Shown here: positions 46,318 through 56,535 of the stretch, piece by piece
How the letters are laid out: every line of letters begins with the position of its first letter
How positions within the stretch are numbered: the first letter of the stretch is position 1
Assembly (NCBI GenBank): GCA_907163375.1
Contig: CAJQUW010008944.1
Coordinates: 62,001-126,000 of the forward strand
From: Prostheceraeus crozeri
Lineage: Eukaryota; Platyhelminthes; Polycladida; Euryleptidae
Length of the DNA: 64,000 nucleotides
Reading direction: 5' to 3'
Notes under the pieces: generated by a model
The model's database searches: none
Seen by the model: the letters and a program-made list of their open reading frames with translations, nothing else
Told to the model about the DNA's origin: nothing
Position numbers and translations under genes: made by a program

Positions 46318-46930
46318 ACGTATTTTTTCAATTTCTCTTCAAATGTTGTTTACAGTATGAGCTTCAGACCTTCATATCAACAGCATTTGAACGTTTGAAT
46401 TTGTGCATTTTTAGGAACATTTCACTGCTCGGGAAATGCAGGGAAATTAAGTGTTGAAGATAATTTTCAAACTATCAGTTTTTGCATGAATGATTTTATT
46501 ATGATAAGTGAATATAATCTTAGACAATCTGAACAGTTAAATAATGTTTCTCATCTGAATGCAATTCAAGCAAATTAAAAGGGCAATTGAAATGAAATGG
46601 TTTTCTTATTCGAAAGTGTCATTTTATGTCGATTTTTGTCCGTAAACGCGCATGTTTTATGCAGATATGGACACTGATGACAGAGTAAGTGCACCCATGA
46701 GGCATAGGTCAACTGATATCAAGTGTTTACGTGTTCTAGCATCGAATATGGGTCATTTCTCTATAAGGAGCTACTGTGTTTATGTCAACAAATTTTCACT
46801 TTCCCACTAAAACTATCGAAGCAATTTACATTTCAATAGAATGAGTGAATCTGCTCTCGTAAATCAACAATGTGTGGAAAGTGAAGTATCTGCTCAATTT
46901 TGCTTTGATTCTGCTTTCTCTAAAGATCTT
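46318..46930 (+). repeat. Repeat family R1, copy B
   Basis: Matches 17842-18450. Landmarks are TTTTTTCAATTTCTCTTCAA, CACTGCTCGGGAAATG and CAACAATGTGTGGAAAGTGA. It supplies the first half that copy C lacks. Confidence 0.85.
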
Positions 46931-47167
46931 TTGTTCGATCTAGCTGGATATTTAGAACTGTAATTAACGTAGTTATTTTCACCTCTATTTGCCTCGGTTT
47001 TTTATCTCACACCGGATCGAATAACTTGAAGATCTCTTTCAGAGACTTTTCCTAACTTGTGAAATTTCTGTTTTAATGTGAAACACAAAAATTCGTGCTG
47101 GCACTGGTCTTCACGTCATATATTAGTTATCGTGAAGAGAAAATGTGACAACTGCTGATCCGCCTGA

Positions 47168-48063
47168 ATCTTCTTCTTCTTCTGGTTTTCATCCAATTCA
47201 TGCGGAGTCGCCGGTTCGGACTCTCCTCCACTCGTTGTGGGCGTCCTCCTCGTCCAGATCATCGGCTTTCATGTCCTCCTCTACCAATCACACCATCTTC
47301 TCCTCTGTCTTCATCTCATCCTCATCCCGACTTTCACTCTCTTCTCTATATAACTCTCATTCCGTCTCTGTACGTGACCAAACTGTCGCAGTCTTCCTCC
47401 TTTCATCTTCGCGCCCAGCTCACCAACCTTCACCTTCCTCCTGATAACTTCATTTGTAACCTTATCCAGCAAAGTCAAACCGCACTCAACATCTTCATTT
47501 CCACCACCTCTAGCTTCTTTTCCAGTCCTTTTGTGATCGCTACCGTCTCCATGCTGTGTAGCATCGTTGGTCTTACAATTTCTTTGTGCAGCTTTCCCTT
47601 TACCGTACTTGGTACTCTGCGATCGCAGAGCATTGCCGTCACATTCCTCCAGCTGTTCTATCCTGCCGATATTGTCTTTACTACCTCTCTTTCCGCTCCT
47701 CCATCTTCTTGAATCGTTGAACCTAGCTGAACTGCCTCACTTTCCACACTTCCTGTCCTTGTACCTTGACGTCAACGTCTTGTGCACCTTCTCCGCCTAC
47801 ACAAAGGTACTCCGCATGCACTCACTCGCATGCTTCTGTCCTCCAGCGCCTTCCTCCATAGTTCCAACCTCTTCTCCACTTTCCACGTGGTTTCCGCACA
47901 GATGACAACATCGCCAGCAAACATCATGGACCAAGGTGTCTCCTGCCTCACTTTTTCCGTCATGCTGTCCATCAACATTGCAAACAGGAAATGGCTGAGT
48001 GCACAGCCCTGGTGTAACCCCACTTTCACTTCGAAGCATCAGCATTCAAGCTCATCCGCCTAA
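47168..48063 (-). pseudogene. 3' end of a LINE reverse-transcriptase ORF with (GAA)n tail
   Basis: On the minus strand from 48029 the frame reads VGLHQGCALSHFLFAMLMDS then PWSMMFAGDVVICAE. The YADD box has become FAGD, losing a catalytic aspartate. Further frames give CDRRVPSTVKGKLHKEIVRP, then TMLHSMETVAITK and LEVVEMKML, the conserved C-terminal LINE block. The minus-strand end has GAAGAAGAAGAAGA (about 47170-47183 on plus), a simple-repeat 3' tail typical of such LINEs. Many frameshifts are present and the copy is 5' truncated near 48063. The serine-rich plus-strand frames here are shadows. Confidence 0.85.
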
Positions 48064-48145
48064 ATCAATATATCAAAAACACTACAAGGCGTGATAATCT
48101 GTCTCCTTTTTGTTGGAATACAATATTTGTACAGCACAACTAATA

Positions 48146-49500
48146 CAGATTGTTTCATAAAAAATGGATCACCCTTAAACATCGCCTTAACTTCAACTTT
48201 GTCTAACTCCGCCAAACTTGAACAAATTTCTCTGAAATTTGGAAGATATGTCAGTTGTGCTTACTAATATCATTGTTGGAAATTTCAAGCATGAATATTG
48301 AGTTGTTTTCCTGTTATAGATAAAAAAGTAGTAGATAATTTGATCTTCATTTAGCAATGTTACACAAAATCATACCTCACTCTTATAAAATTACATTTGT
48401 TTCCTTTGTTATGTAATATGTTGTTCTACAAGCCAAAAGCTATCAAGCAAAACAAAAATAAAGAAAATCGGTCAATCAAAGCCAGTATAGCAACATTATT
48501 CATCAACAATAATGTAACTGCTACATGTGATTAACTGGACTTCATGTTCCATAGCTTCCTGACTTCGTTGCGGTGGTGTAGGCAGCACCCCTGATTGCTT
48601 TCAGCTAGAAATCTATCTCTTACCGGTTGAAAACAATACAAAGCACAAATGAACAATAACGAGATCGCATTCACAAAAGGCAAAGTGTCAGCCTTGCTAG
48701 AACTGGGGTCATGACTAGGGGACTATGAGTCATTGTCACTGGCGAAATCAATGGGATCGGGTTGTCTGGTCTGATGAGGCATCAGTCCGTCTGAAGGATA
48801 GTGATGGTCGATTGAGATTATGGATAAAATCTGATCAGGAAATTCCGAGACATTTACATCGTCCTCGGGTACAAGGTGGTGCGACTCTATTGATTTGGGC
48901 TGGCATTTGGACCAATGGCCACTCTGAACTTCACATACAGCAAGGAACCATGAATTCTGAACGCTATGTTAATGTTTTACGAATGAACATTGGCCAAATG
49001 ACAGATCAACTTGGTGATCCATCGACTTGGTTATTTATGGATGATAATGCTACGTGTCACAGGAGTAGTAGAGTCAACTTATGCAAGTCTCAATCAGGGC
49101 TTAGGACATTATATTTGGCCAGCTCGTTCTCCTGATCTGAATCCCATAGGAAATGTATGGAGTATTCTAAAACGTAACGGTCGTCGTTCACTGCTACCTA
49201 CAGATGGCGTATCACAACTTACGTCACTGTTAAAAAGAGAGTAGAGAAAGTTAGATCAGTCAAAAATCAACGATATCATCGAATCAATGCCTAGACGAAT
49301 TGGTAATGTCATTGACAATAAGGGTAGGGCCACAAAATATTAGCTTCTTAAGAACCGTTACTGTATCATAGCTTATCAGCTTATATAAGGACATTTAAAT
49401 ATATTAGGGAAATGAAATAACATCAAAAATGCTTTCTGTATCATACTTATGTTTTATTTAGTCAAATTTTAGGATGATCCACTTTTTATGAAACGGACTG
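48146..49500 (+). mobile_element. Tc1/mariner transposon (1355 bp)
   Basis: Left end CAGATTGTTTCATAAAAAAT and right end (reverse-complemented) CAGTCCGTTTCATAAAAAGT continue to match through TGGATCAYCCTWAAA, about 33 bp in all. They are flanked by TA at 48144-48145 and 49501-49502. The length and TA target are typical of the superfamily. It carries a broken transposase gene and is only 76 bp from the next element. Confidence 0.93.
48649..49343 (+). pseudogene. Tc1/mariner transposase, internally deleted and frameshifted
   Basis: An ATG at 48649 starts NNNEIAFTKGKVSALLELG, the first helix of the paired-type DNA-binding region, and stops at 48712. The sequence then jumps straight to the catalytic core, so roughly a hundred codons of the DNA-binding domain and linker are deleted. 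The core reads WDRVVWSDEASVRL (first Asp) and WLFMDDNATCHRS (second Asp). After a frameshift near 49080 it reads YIWPARSPDLNPIGNVWSIL. The expected catalytic glutamate in PIE is glycine (GGA). Counting across the frameshift, the position fits DD34E spacing. A TAG at 49242 interrupts the tail, which ends at 49341-49343 after GNVIDNKGRATKY. Catalytically dead. Confidence 0.92.
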
Positions 49501-49576
49501 TAATATTACTTAAATAGCAGTGTCAAGTAGCACCCATCAGATATTGCTACTATCCCAACTACTTAGATGCGCTCAA

Positions 49577-52285
49577 CCTCTTGAGTCCCGAGGACGTGCA
49601 GTGCATTCATTCCCGCAACTGCCCAGTTACTTGCTGGCTACACTATCGCAACTGACAAAGACGTGCAGTGCACGTCCTTCATTCATTCCAGCAATTGCCC
49701 AGCTATTGAGTCGCTTACACTCCCTCAACTGCCCACCTAAATTCACAGTGCATAGCTTGTGATCAGAAGAATTTTTGTTTTTTAGATTGAATAACACTGT
49801 GCGCAAATTAATGGCTGGTATAGAAAATGTAAAAACATGATTCCCATGTGATCACAGTTGAGTAATGGAACTAACATCCATACTGCAGAATGATTCACTG
49901 ATCTAGACAAAGTAGAAATATTTTCAAAGAGCTAATGAACGCCCGAGTTTTAATATGAATGCCACTACAATCAAGCTTATTGTTATTTAGGAATCAAAAA
50001 TTTCTATGTGTCCAAAATCGAGAGATGAGATACAATCAGGCTACAAGCGATGCTTGTGTATCCAACGTTCCTCGTCATCTGCTACTCTTTGTGTATATCT
50101 ATGCATTTGAGTCATTGATTTATTCGTCATTTGAATGACATTGTTCCGATATCGTGTATAGGAAGTCAGAGACATCCTAAATTCGTTTCATTCTGTCATC
50201 AACTCATCATCATTCAACATGCAACGCCGATCTCGCAGAATAAAAGCCATCCAAGCTGCAGAACAAATGGACAGTATGATCAGTGATTCTGACGATGACA
50301 CATCTTCAACGTCAAGTAGTGATGACGACGCTGAAAGCGAAAATATCACAGATAACTTGAGACCAGACAGTTGGACCATCGTTGACGAAGGACAGGATAA
50401 TCATCAAACAGGAAATAATAGCCAGGGATTTTCACAACAGGTTGGCATCAATCCGCTGTATGACATACCAGACAGTGAGCGCACTAATCCAGCTTCTTTT
50501 ATTGATATATTTCTAAGTGACCTCCTTTTTGAAAAGTTGTGCAATTGGACTAATAAAAAGGCCATGATTGTTTTCGAGGAATGTAATGTGGGTTCTGAGG
50601 GAGATTTGCCTTCTTCTTTGGCAAGATGGCATCCTGTCACTGTAAATGAGATGAAAAAAGTTGTAGGAATTTTGCTATGTATGAAACTAAACCAGAAACC
50701 TGAAATGCGAAGTTACTGGTCACGCAACATTACACACCGGAGTGACTTTTTTCAAAGTACTGCTTGTCTTCCTCGTAATCGTTTCGAGGATATATTGAAG
50801 TTTTTGCGATTTTGTGATTACGAGCACTTGGATAAGGATGATGTGCTCTGCAAGATTCGACCGTTTCTTTCTTTTGTACAGGAAAAATGTAAAACTGATT
50901 ATGTGCCCAAGCAAGAGATTTGCATTGATGAAAGTTTGCTTTTATACAAGGGCCGCATTCACTTTCGGAGATACATTCCATCCAAAAGAGCTCGCTACGG
51001 AATTTTGACCTACTGTTTATGTGAAAATGCATCCGGATATACTCGGAATATTGAAGTTGCTGCAGGCAGGAAGGAAAATGACAATATAATGAGAAATATT
51101 CCAGAAGAAGTAACATCTTTCACTTTTAGTGAAAAAATTGTGATAGCTCTCCTTGACAATTTGCTCAATAGTGGATATCACTTGTACGTCGACAACTTTT
51201 TCTCAAGCGTCCGCTTAGCTACATTTCTCTTTGAGAAAAATACATTAATGACTGGAACAATACGACCTTATCGTGATGTTCCACAAATTCTTCGTGAGAA
51301 AAATGTTCCTGCAAAATCTCATGCATTTTGTAGAAAGGAGGAGGTGCTGTGTGTTAAAGCAGTTGATAGGAAATCGTCGGGAATCAAGACAATTTACCTC
51401 GTCGACACAGCCAATAATGCTGCACTTCTCCTCTCACAGAAGAATTTTGCGTGGTGGTGTCAATGATGATGTCAAGAAATCTTGGCCGGTTCCAGCATAC
51501 AACAAAGGAATGGGTGGCGTAGATTCTCGTGATGGAAGTTTGCATCAGTACAACATGGCAAGAAAATCATATAAATGGTTTACTAAACTGGGAATGCATT
51601 TCATACAAGTTATGATCCGAAATTCGTGGATTGCGTACAAAAGGTGCGGGGGAAGATTGCGATTTTCTTTGTTATAAGGAAAAGGCCATTGAAATTCTTG
51701 TGATGCAGAGTGGTGATGGTCGACGTGCTAGACTTTCGGGTGGCCGGCTACCTCATTCTACGGGATTGAATATTCCAGCATTGCACGCACTAAAGCGTCT
51801 TTCACCTCGCCCAAATAATGAGTGTCCGGCAAAAAAGTGCCGAGTTTGTGCAGATGAAGGTCGACGAAAAGAAACAGTCTCCGTATGTCCTGACTGCCCC
51901 TCTATTCCAGCTTTGTGTGTAGATCCTTGTTTTCGGAAATTTCACACCAAGTAAAAGACGAATTAGTTAACAATTGAATTTATTGTACAACAGGCTACTT
52001 AAATTGTACATGTAGTTGAAGTTTTGCTGATGATGTTCAACATATTTTGATAACCTATGCATGTCTGGATAATTATATGCGTCTCAAAATAAAGCAGTGA
52101 TTTTTATTTGACTTAATGTAACAGGCATTCAAAATGACAGAATATTTGTTATATCAATCACATTGTTTCGACTTCGAATAGTGCTTCTACTAAATTGGCC
52201 AATAGAACATGTAAATTTACATACGTGCAGTGCCCGTCTTTGTCAGTTGAGGAAATTTGCGATTTTGATAACCGGGCTCAAGAGG
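49577..52285 (+). mobile_element. piggyBac transposon (2.7 kb)
   Basis: Left end CCTCTTGAGTCCCG, right end (reverse-complemented) CCTCTTGAGCCCGG. TTAA follows the right end (52286-52289) and a one-base-altered TCAA precedes the left (49573-49576). Subterminal words ACGTGCAGTGC and CAACTGACAAAGACG occur twice at the left and once, inverted, at the right, as expected of piggyBac internal repeats. Contains a nearly complete transposase gene. Confidence 0.93.
50219..51954 (+). pseudogene. piggyBac transposase, two frameshifts from intact
   Basis: The ATG at 50219 follows a clean leader. Residues 1-90 are acidic and serine-rich, as usual for the family. The catalytic core carries all three expected aspartates: ICIDESLLLYKGR, YHLYVDNFFSS and, in the next frame, MGGVDSRDGSLHQYNMARKS. 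Frame 1 runs off at 51466; the true path shifts near 51430-51440 (landmark HRRILRGGVNDDVKKSWPVP) and again near 51640-51655. It then reads KEKAIEILVMQSGDGRRAR and the C-terminal cysteine-rich finger CRVCADEGRRK, CPDCPSIPALCVDPCF, ending at the TAA at 51952-51954. Total length would be about 578 residues, normal for piggyBac. Only two indels separate it from a full frame, so it is young or recently active; sequencing error is an alternative. Confidence 0.95.
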
Positions 52286-52523
52286 TTAATCATATACATG
52301 TGTGCTCTGTCTATGAGTAATTTCAATATATTAAGATGCTGAAGTTTGTAGGAAATTGACTTTTGAAAGTTACTTTTAAATAAAAGTGAAATGTTTAATG
52401 TTCCCATGGCTCAAACTTGAAGAAAAGTTAAATTAGGTATCAAAAACACGCAGAAAGTGAGGGTGACAAAAAAGAATAGCAGTGATCATGGTTTATAAGC
52501 AATGCAGCAACTACACTGTAAAT

Positions 52524-55460
52524 CAGGGGTTCTCAAACTCTGGGTAATTACCCAAAGTTGGGTAAAATGAAGAAAATTTATGGGTAACGACGGATTTCCT
52601 ACCTAGAATTAGTTAAAGTAAGATTGAGGTCCACTACAGTATTCGCTATGATAGGCCCTAAGATTTTTTTAAGATATTGGATCATAATTTTCTCTCATCC
52701 TCTGCGACTGATGTTCTGGTCTTCTGATCGAACGCTAGTCAAGTGAAAACAGCTATATTGTCTTCTCATTGGTCGCCGCCGTTGATTAGGGAAACGCAGT
52801 AGAGCTATTGTTTGTAGCCTCCGTAGCCTGAGACAATGTTGCGTGAGGTAATCGATTTCAGTGGTCGAGGGCAAGGCCAAACTCAGTTTCCGTACTCGTA
52901 GAGACAGTCGATGTCATATCTCACGTGACGAACTGGCTCGTCAGTTTCTTCCTTACACACGCACTGTGCACAGGACAGACTTCTCCAACGAGGACAACAT
53001 TTCGTACGCCGCTCTTGTTTTCTGCGCATCGACTTTTTGCTACCACCAAAACTGGTCTTTTACTTCGTATGACGTTGCCGCCGAGGGAGGACAAAGAACA
53101 GAAGCAGAAGAAGAGAAAAGTCATACCGCAACTGGCGGAATACACGGACGAATTTTTGGACTATGGATTTACGAGTTTGTGGCTAAAGGAGTTATTTAAA
53201 CCGCAGTGTGTGTTATTTTCCACAAGGTCCCTATCTAGTGAAAACATGGCAACCGGGAAAGCTTCGAGCCCCTCTTGACAATGTACATCCTCGAGCACAA
53301 GGATCAAGATCGAGAATTCTTTCTGAAAAAGGAAGCATCGTCCCGAAACCAAAGACCTAGACGCGACCCGGTCATTTCGCAGTAACAAATCGTTAATGCT
53401 AGTCCATGGCTTCCTTATGAGTGTCGCGACCTTCTTGCGAAGGCAAAGAAGCCACCTACATTGGCGGAGGAACTTATTATGCCGGCTGCGCAAAGATTTA
53501 AGACGGAAAGGTGTGTTGGAGAATAAAGAATCGAGAAGAAACTTTTCAACGGTTGTCAGTTTCGCTCATACCATGAGACGGCGCGAATATGACGATGGCA
53601 GGTGACGTCGAAGAGCAAGTAATCGGTGAGATAAGACTCCTCTCCGTTCAACTTTGCAATTCCACTAGACGGAGTTCCACTGATGTGGCGCCCGAATTGT
53701 GCACAACTATTGTTCGTCGTTCCGCCTTACGTATGTGGTGAAACGATTAAGACATTCAAGGATGTGCATACCTTTTTCTGTATTTATCTCCAAACAACTA
53801 CTACTGGTTAAACGACATTTTCGGACTGAGTTTCCAAACATTTCGCCGCTCATCAACTCGACAGGCCATAAGCTCGAGGCCCTATGCACAGACGGCGGTC
53901 CCGCTAATGATTGGATTTGAGATCGGGTTTCCGTCCGCACGTGTCCGAGAAAGAATCTTCGTTAACCGTCGTTCATTGTGCTATCCAACGCCAGGTCAAT
54001 CGCATCAAAGAATCCTTCCGTATGAAACTCAGATTGGTCATGTCGACCACTGACATCAAAAGCCCATCAACTTAATTAAGACGATGGAGCGACAAATACA
54101 AGGCTTTTCAGAGCATGTAGTGAAAGAGGTCGGTAGTGAACATGAGGGACTTATGCTTCCACACTGACGTGCGATGGCTATCGAGAGGACGACGTTGTTC
54201 AACGAGGTGTAACGAGTCTCAGGAAGAAATCTCTGAAGTTCTTGCCACTAAAGACCATTGTGACGCCGAGAGAGAAATTCAAGGGATGACGTTTTTCCTG
54301 GGCCCTATTGGCTACTCTCTGTGAAATATTTGGTTGCCTCAATAATATTGAACATCTCGTTACCAGGACAAGGATCCTGCTTGATGGCCATGTCCAATCA
54401 ATGTTGGACTGTTTCTCGTGCCTCCCATTGGATCTGTGGATTACGGCGGGTTGACAACGGCAATGTTGCTATGCTGCAACGTTGGACTCGATTGGTCCAG
54501 TCAACGGGGCGGGGGGGGTTAGCATGCCCAACCGACCATGTTTATGAACCATTTACAAGAGCTGTCGAGGAAAAACTAGAACGCTATTGCCCAAAGGCAC
54601 ACCGCAACACAGATTGTCTGGGTTTTATATTTAAACAACCATTTGCTTTCGCGCGTGAATGTGAAAACATGCATCGAGGATAGTGATGATGCAAAAAAGA
54701 ACGAATTCGTCTAACTTCGAGCTGTATGAGGTCAGCCAAAGAAGAGTTTCTTCTGCTCAAGACTCTTCCAACGTTTTGGTTATCAACGAGTAATGATTAT
54801 CCAAAGAACGCTGTTTCGTAGAGCTTTGAAAGTTTTTAACTGCCCTTTACCCGACAACCTATTTATGTGAGTCGGGCCTTTTCTGGCCTTGTTTTTGACA
54901 TGAAGAAGATAAGTATCGCACGGCGCCTACAAGCCGGCGCCGACTTGAGACTATGGCACTATTCGGGGAAAAACTAGTTCCACGTATTGATCGCCATTAA
55001 TTGCAAAAAAACAAACAATTGGCATTCCTTCTCATTAAATGATGAGATTCCCCCTGATATTTCGTTTAGTTTTGAATATCATTTAGTTATTTAGTTTCCT
55101 CTGATATTTCGTTTAGTTTGGAATAGTCATTTAGTTTAGTTTACTCTGATATTTTTGTTTAAGTTTTGAAAGTATTGTTTTGTTAGTATTATCACGCACA
55201 CGGGAGATGAATGTATAATCCTACAATTATTTCGACTTTTTTGTTTTACCGGTAATGATAAATAAAAAAGTGTAGCCCAAATAATGTCGTTTTTATTGAT
55301 AAAAAATGGGTAATAAAACCCAGGGTTCCTAAGAACCCGCCACGTCCTAAATTTTTCGAAAATGAATTGGCAGAGTACTAGTCGCACACTTAACAATGGG
55401 TAATTGTTAGTCTATTGGGAATTTAATGGTAATCCTCATAAAAAGTTTGAGAACCCCCTG
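52524..55460 (+). mobile_element. hAT transposon (2.9 kb), perfect 8-bp duplication
   Basis: Left end CAGGGGTTCTCAAACTCTGG and right end (reverse-complemented) CAGGGGGTTCTCAAACTTTT lie between identical 8-mers CTGTAAAT (52516-52523 and 55461-55468). GGGTAATTACCC and ATGGGTAAT words recur subterminally. The target itself reads CACTGTAAATCATAAAG, which looks like the end of a CACTG-type MITE, so this hAT may have landed in one. A degenerate repeat of TTTAGTTT/CTGATATTTCG occurs at 55045-55170. Confidence 0.96.
53095..55015 (+). pseudogene. hAT transposase (ZBED5/SCAND3-like), heavily frameshifted
   Basis: Successive frames give YTDEFLDYGFTSLWLKELF and PQCVL (BED-type finger start), KPPTLAEELIMPAAQRF, DVEEQVIGEI, ALCTDGGPA, SEHEGLMLPH or, in the other frame, LCFHTDVRWLSRGRRC, then LRRVDNGNVAM and near the end a dimerisation-like tail around LPTTYLCESGF-type and LQAGADLRL words. 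Their order matches hAT transposases of the kind domesticated as ZBED5 and SCAND3. More than ten indels or stops are needed to follow the path, so the gene is older or more error-laden than its perfect target duplication would suggest. Confidence 0.8.
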
Positions 55461-55468
55461 CTGTAAAT

Positions 55469-56340
55469 CATAAAGTCATACTTAGGCATGTATCTGAGTA
55501 CCCCCCCTAAACGAAAGAGTACCAAAAGTACCGAACTTTGAGTCACAGAAATACTAAATGCTTGTCCAAGTTACTAATATGATAAAATATCAAGGTGTGA
55601 CTAAAAATTATTGAAACTTTCATGAAGAGATGATGAAATAATCCTATCTTTGTTCTACAAATTTGAGTTTGTTGTCATGGTAAAGTAGCGTTTTCTACTA
55701 GCCAACTATGTGACAAAAATTGGAATCCTCCTCTCCCTATTGCACTATCACCTGTTTATTGCTGATTATCATGGATATGATAAACATGTGTGCAACAAGG
55801 CATTATAGACGGTCATTTTTTGAAATTGTATCGAATAACTAAGTTTTGACAAACCCTCCCCTACACGAAAATCTATTTGGCGAAACACTTGCTAATGCTT
55901 TAAATGACTTCTAAACTCCATATGGCAATAAAGCTCTTTCTCTTTCGAACCACTTTCCCATATTCCGCTAGCTAAGATGCCATCCGCGTCCAGTGATTCC
56001 GTCGAAGCCTGCAGAGCAGTTAGTCATGCAAAATCAGTGCCTATCGGTTGAAATGTGGCTCTCATTAGCTATTTTATATGGACAAAGGAGCCAGTTTTCT
56101 ATTCGAGATATTGAAGAATTAACACAGGAAGTTAGCATAGACTTTCCCTAGTCCCAGGGAGGGAAACTGAAACATTGGTAGTTGTTTTTCCCCGACCTTT
56201 GGTTTTCCTCTCGCCTTGAACGCAATTTGCTTCGCAAGAATGGCGCCATCTCAATCATGAATTGGTAAAAGAGACCCTGAATGAATGAGTTTGATTACCG
56301 GTTGTTGCTTAAAGACGAGACATGAACCGAGAACGGGTGC
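55469..56340. other. No gene recognised
   Basis: Contains C-rich runs (CCCCCCC near 55501) and AT-rich stretches. No repeat partner and no coding motif seen. Confidence 0.4.
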
Positions 56341-56348
56341 TATAAAAG
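56341..56348 (+). promoter_or_regulatory. TATA box candidate
   Basis: TATAAAAG stands 53 bp before the ATG of a small frame, at a spacing that would put transcription start about 30 bp upstream of that ATG. Upstream sequence is locally less AT-rich. Isolated evidence only. Confidence 0.3.
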
Positions 56349-56400
56349 TCCTAAGATCTGACCTTTTGCGGCTGAAGAAACTTCATCCTTGATCTACAGC

Positions 56401-56535
56401 ATGAATTTCCCATTCTGCCAAAAAACAGCGGAATTCTTTACACGTCGATCTCGGTTTGGTCCATGGCTGTTTGGGGGTTTTGGCGGTCATCATGGCTTAG
56501 GTTTTTACAAAGGGCCTACCTCACCAAACTTTTAA
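56401..56535 (+). CDS. Candidate 44-codon small ORF, Gly/His/Phe-rich
   Basis: An ATG in acceptable context (TACAGCATGA) opens a 44-residue frame that includes FFTRRSRFGPWLFGGFGGHH and ends at a TAA at 56533. It is preceded by the TATA-like box. It has no signal peptide and no family that I recognise. It may be chance, or the first exon of a gene. Confidence 0.2.
   Translation: MNFPFCQKTAEFFTRRSRFGPWLFGGFGGHHGLGFYKGPTSPNF

Noticed and set aside
47145..47905. Serine/proline-rich plus-strand frames
   Set aside because: Shadows of the minus-strand LINE reverse-transcriptase remnant.
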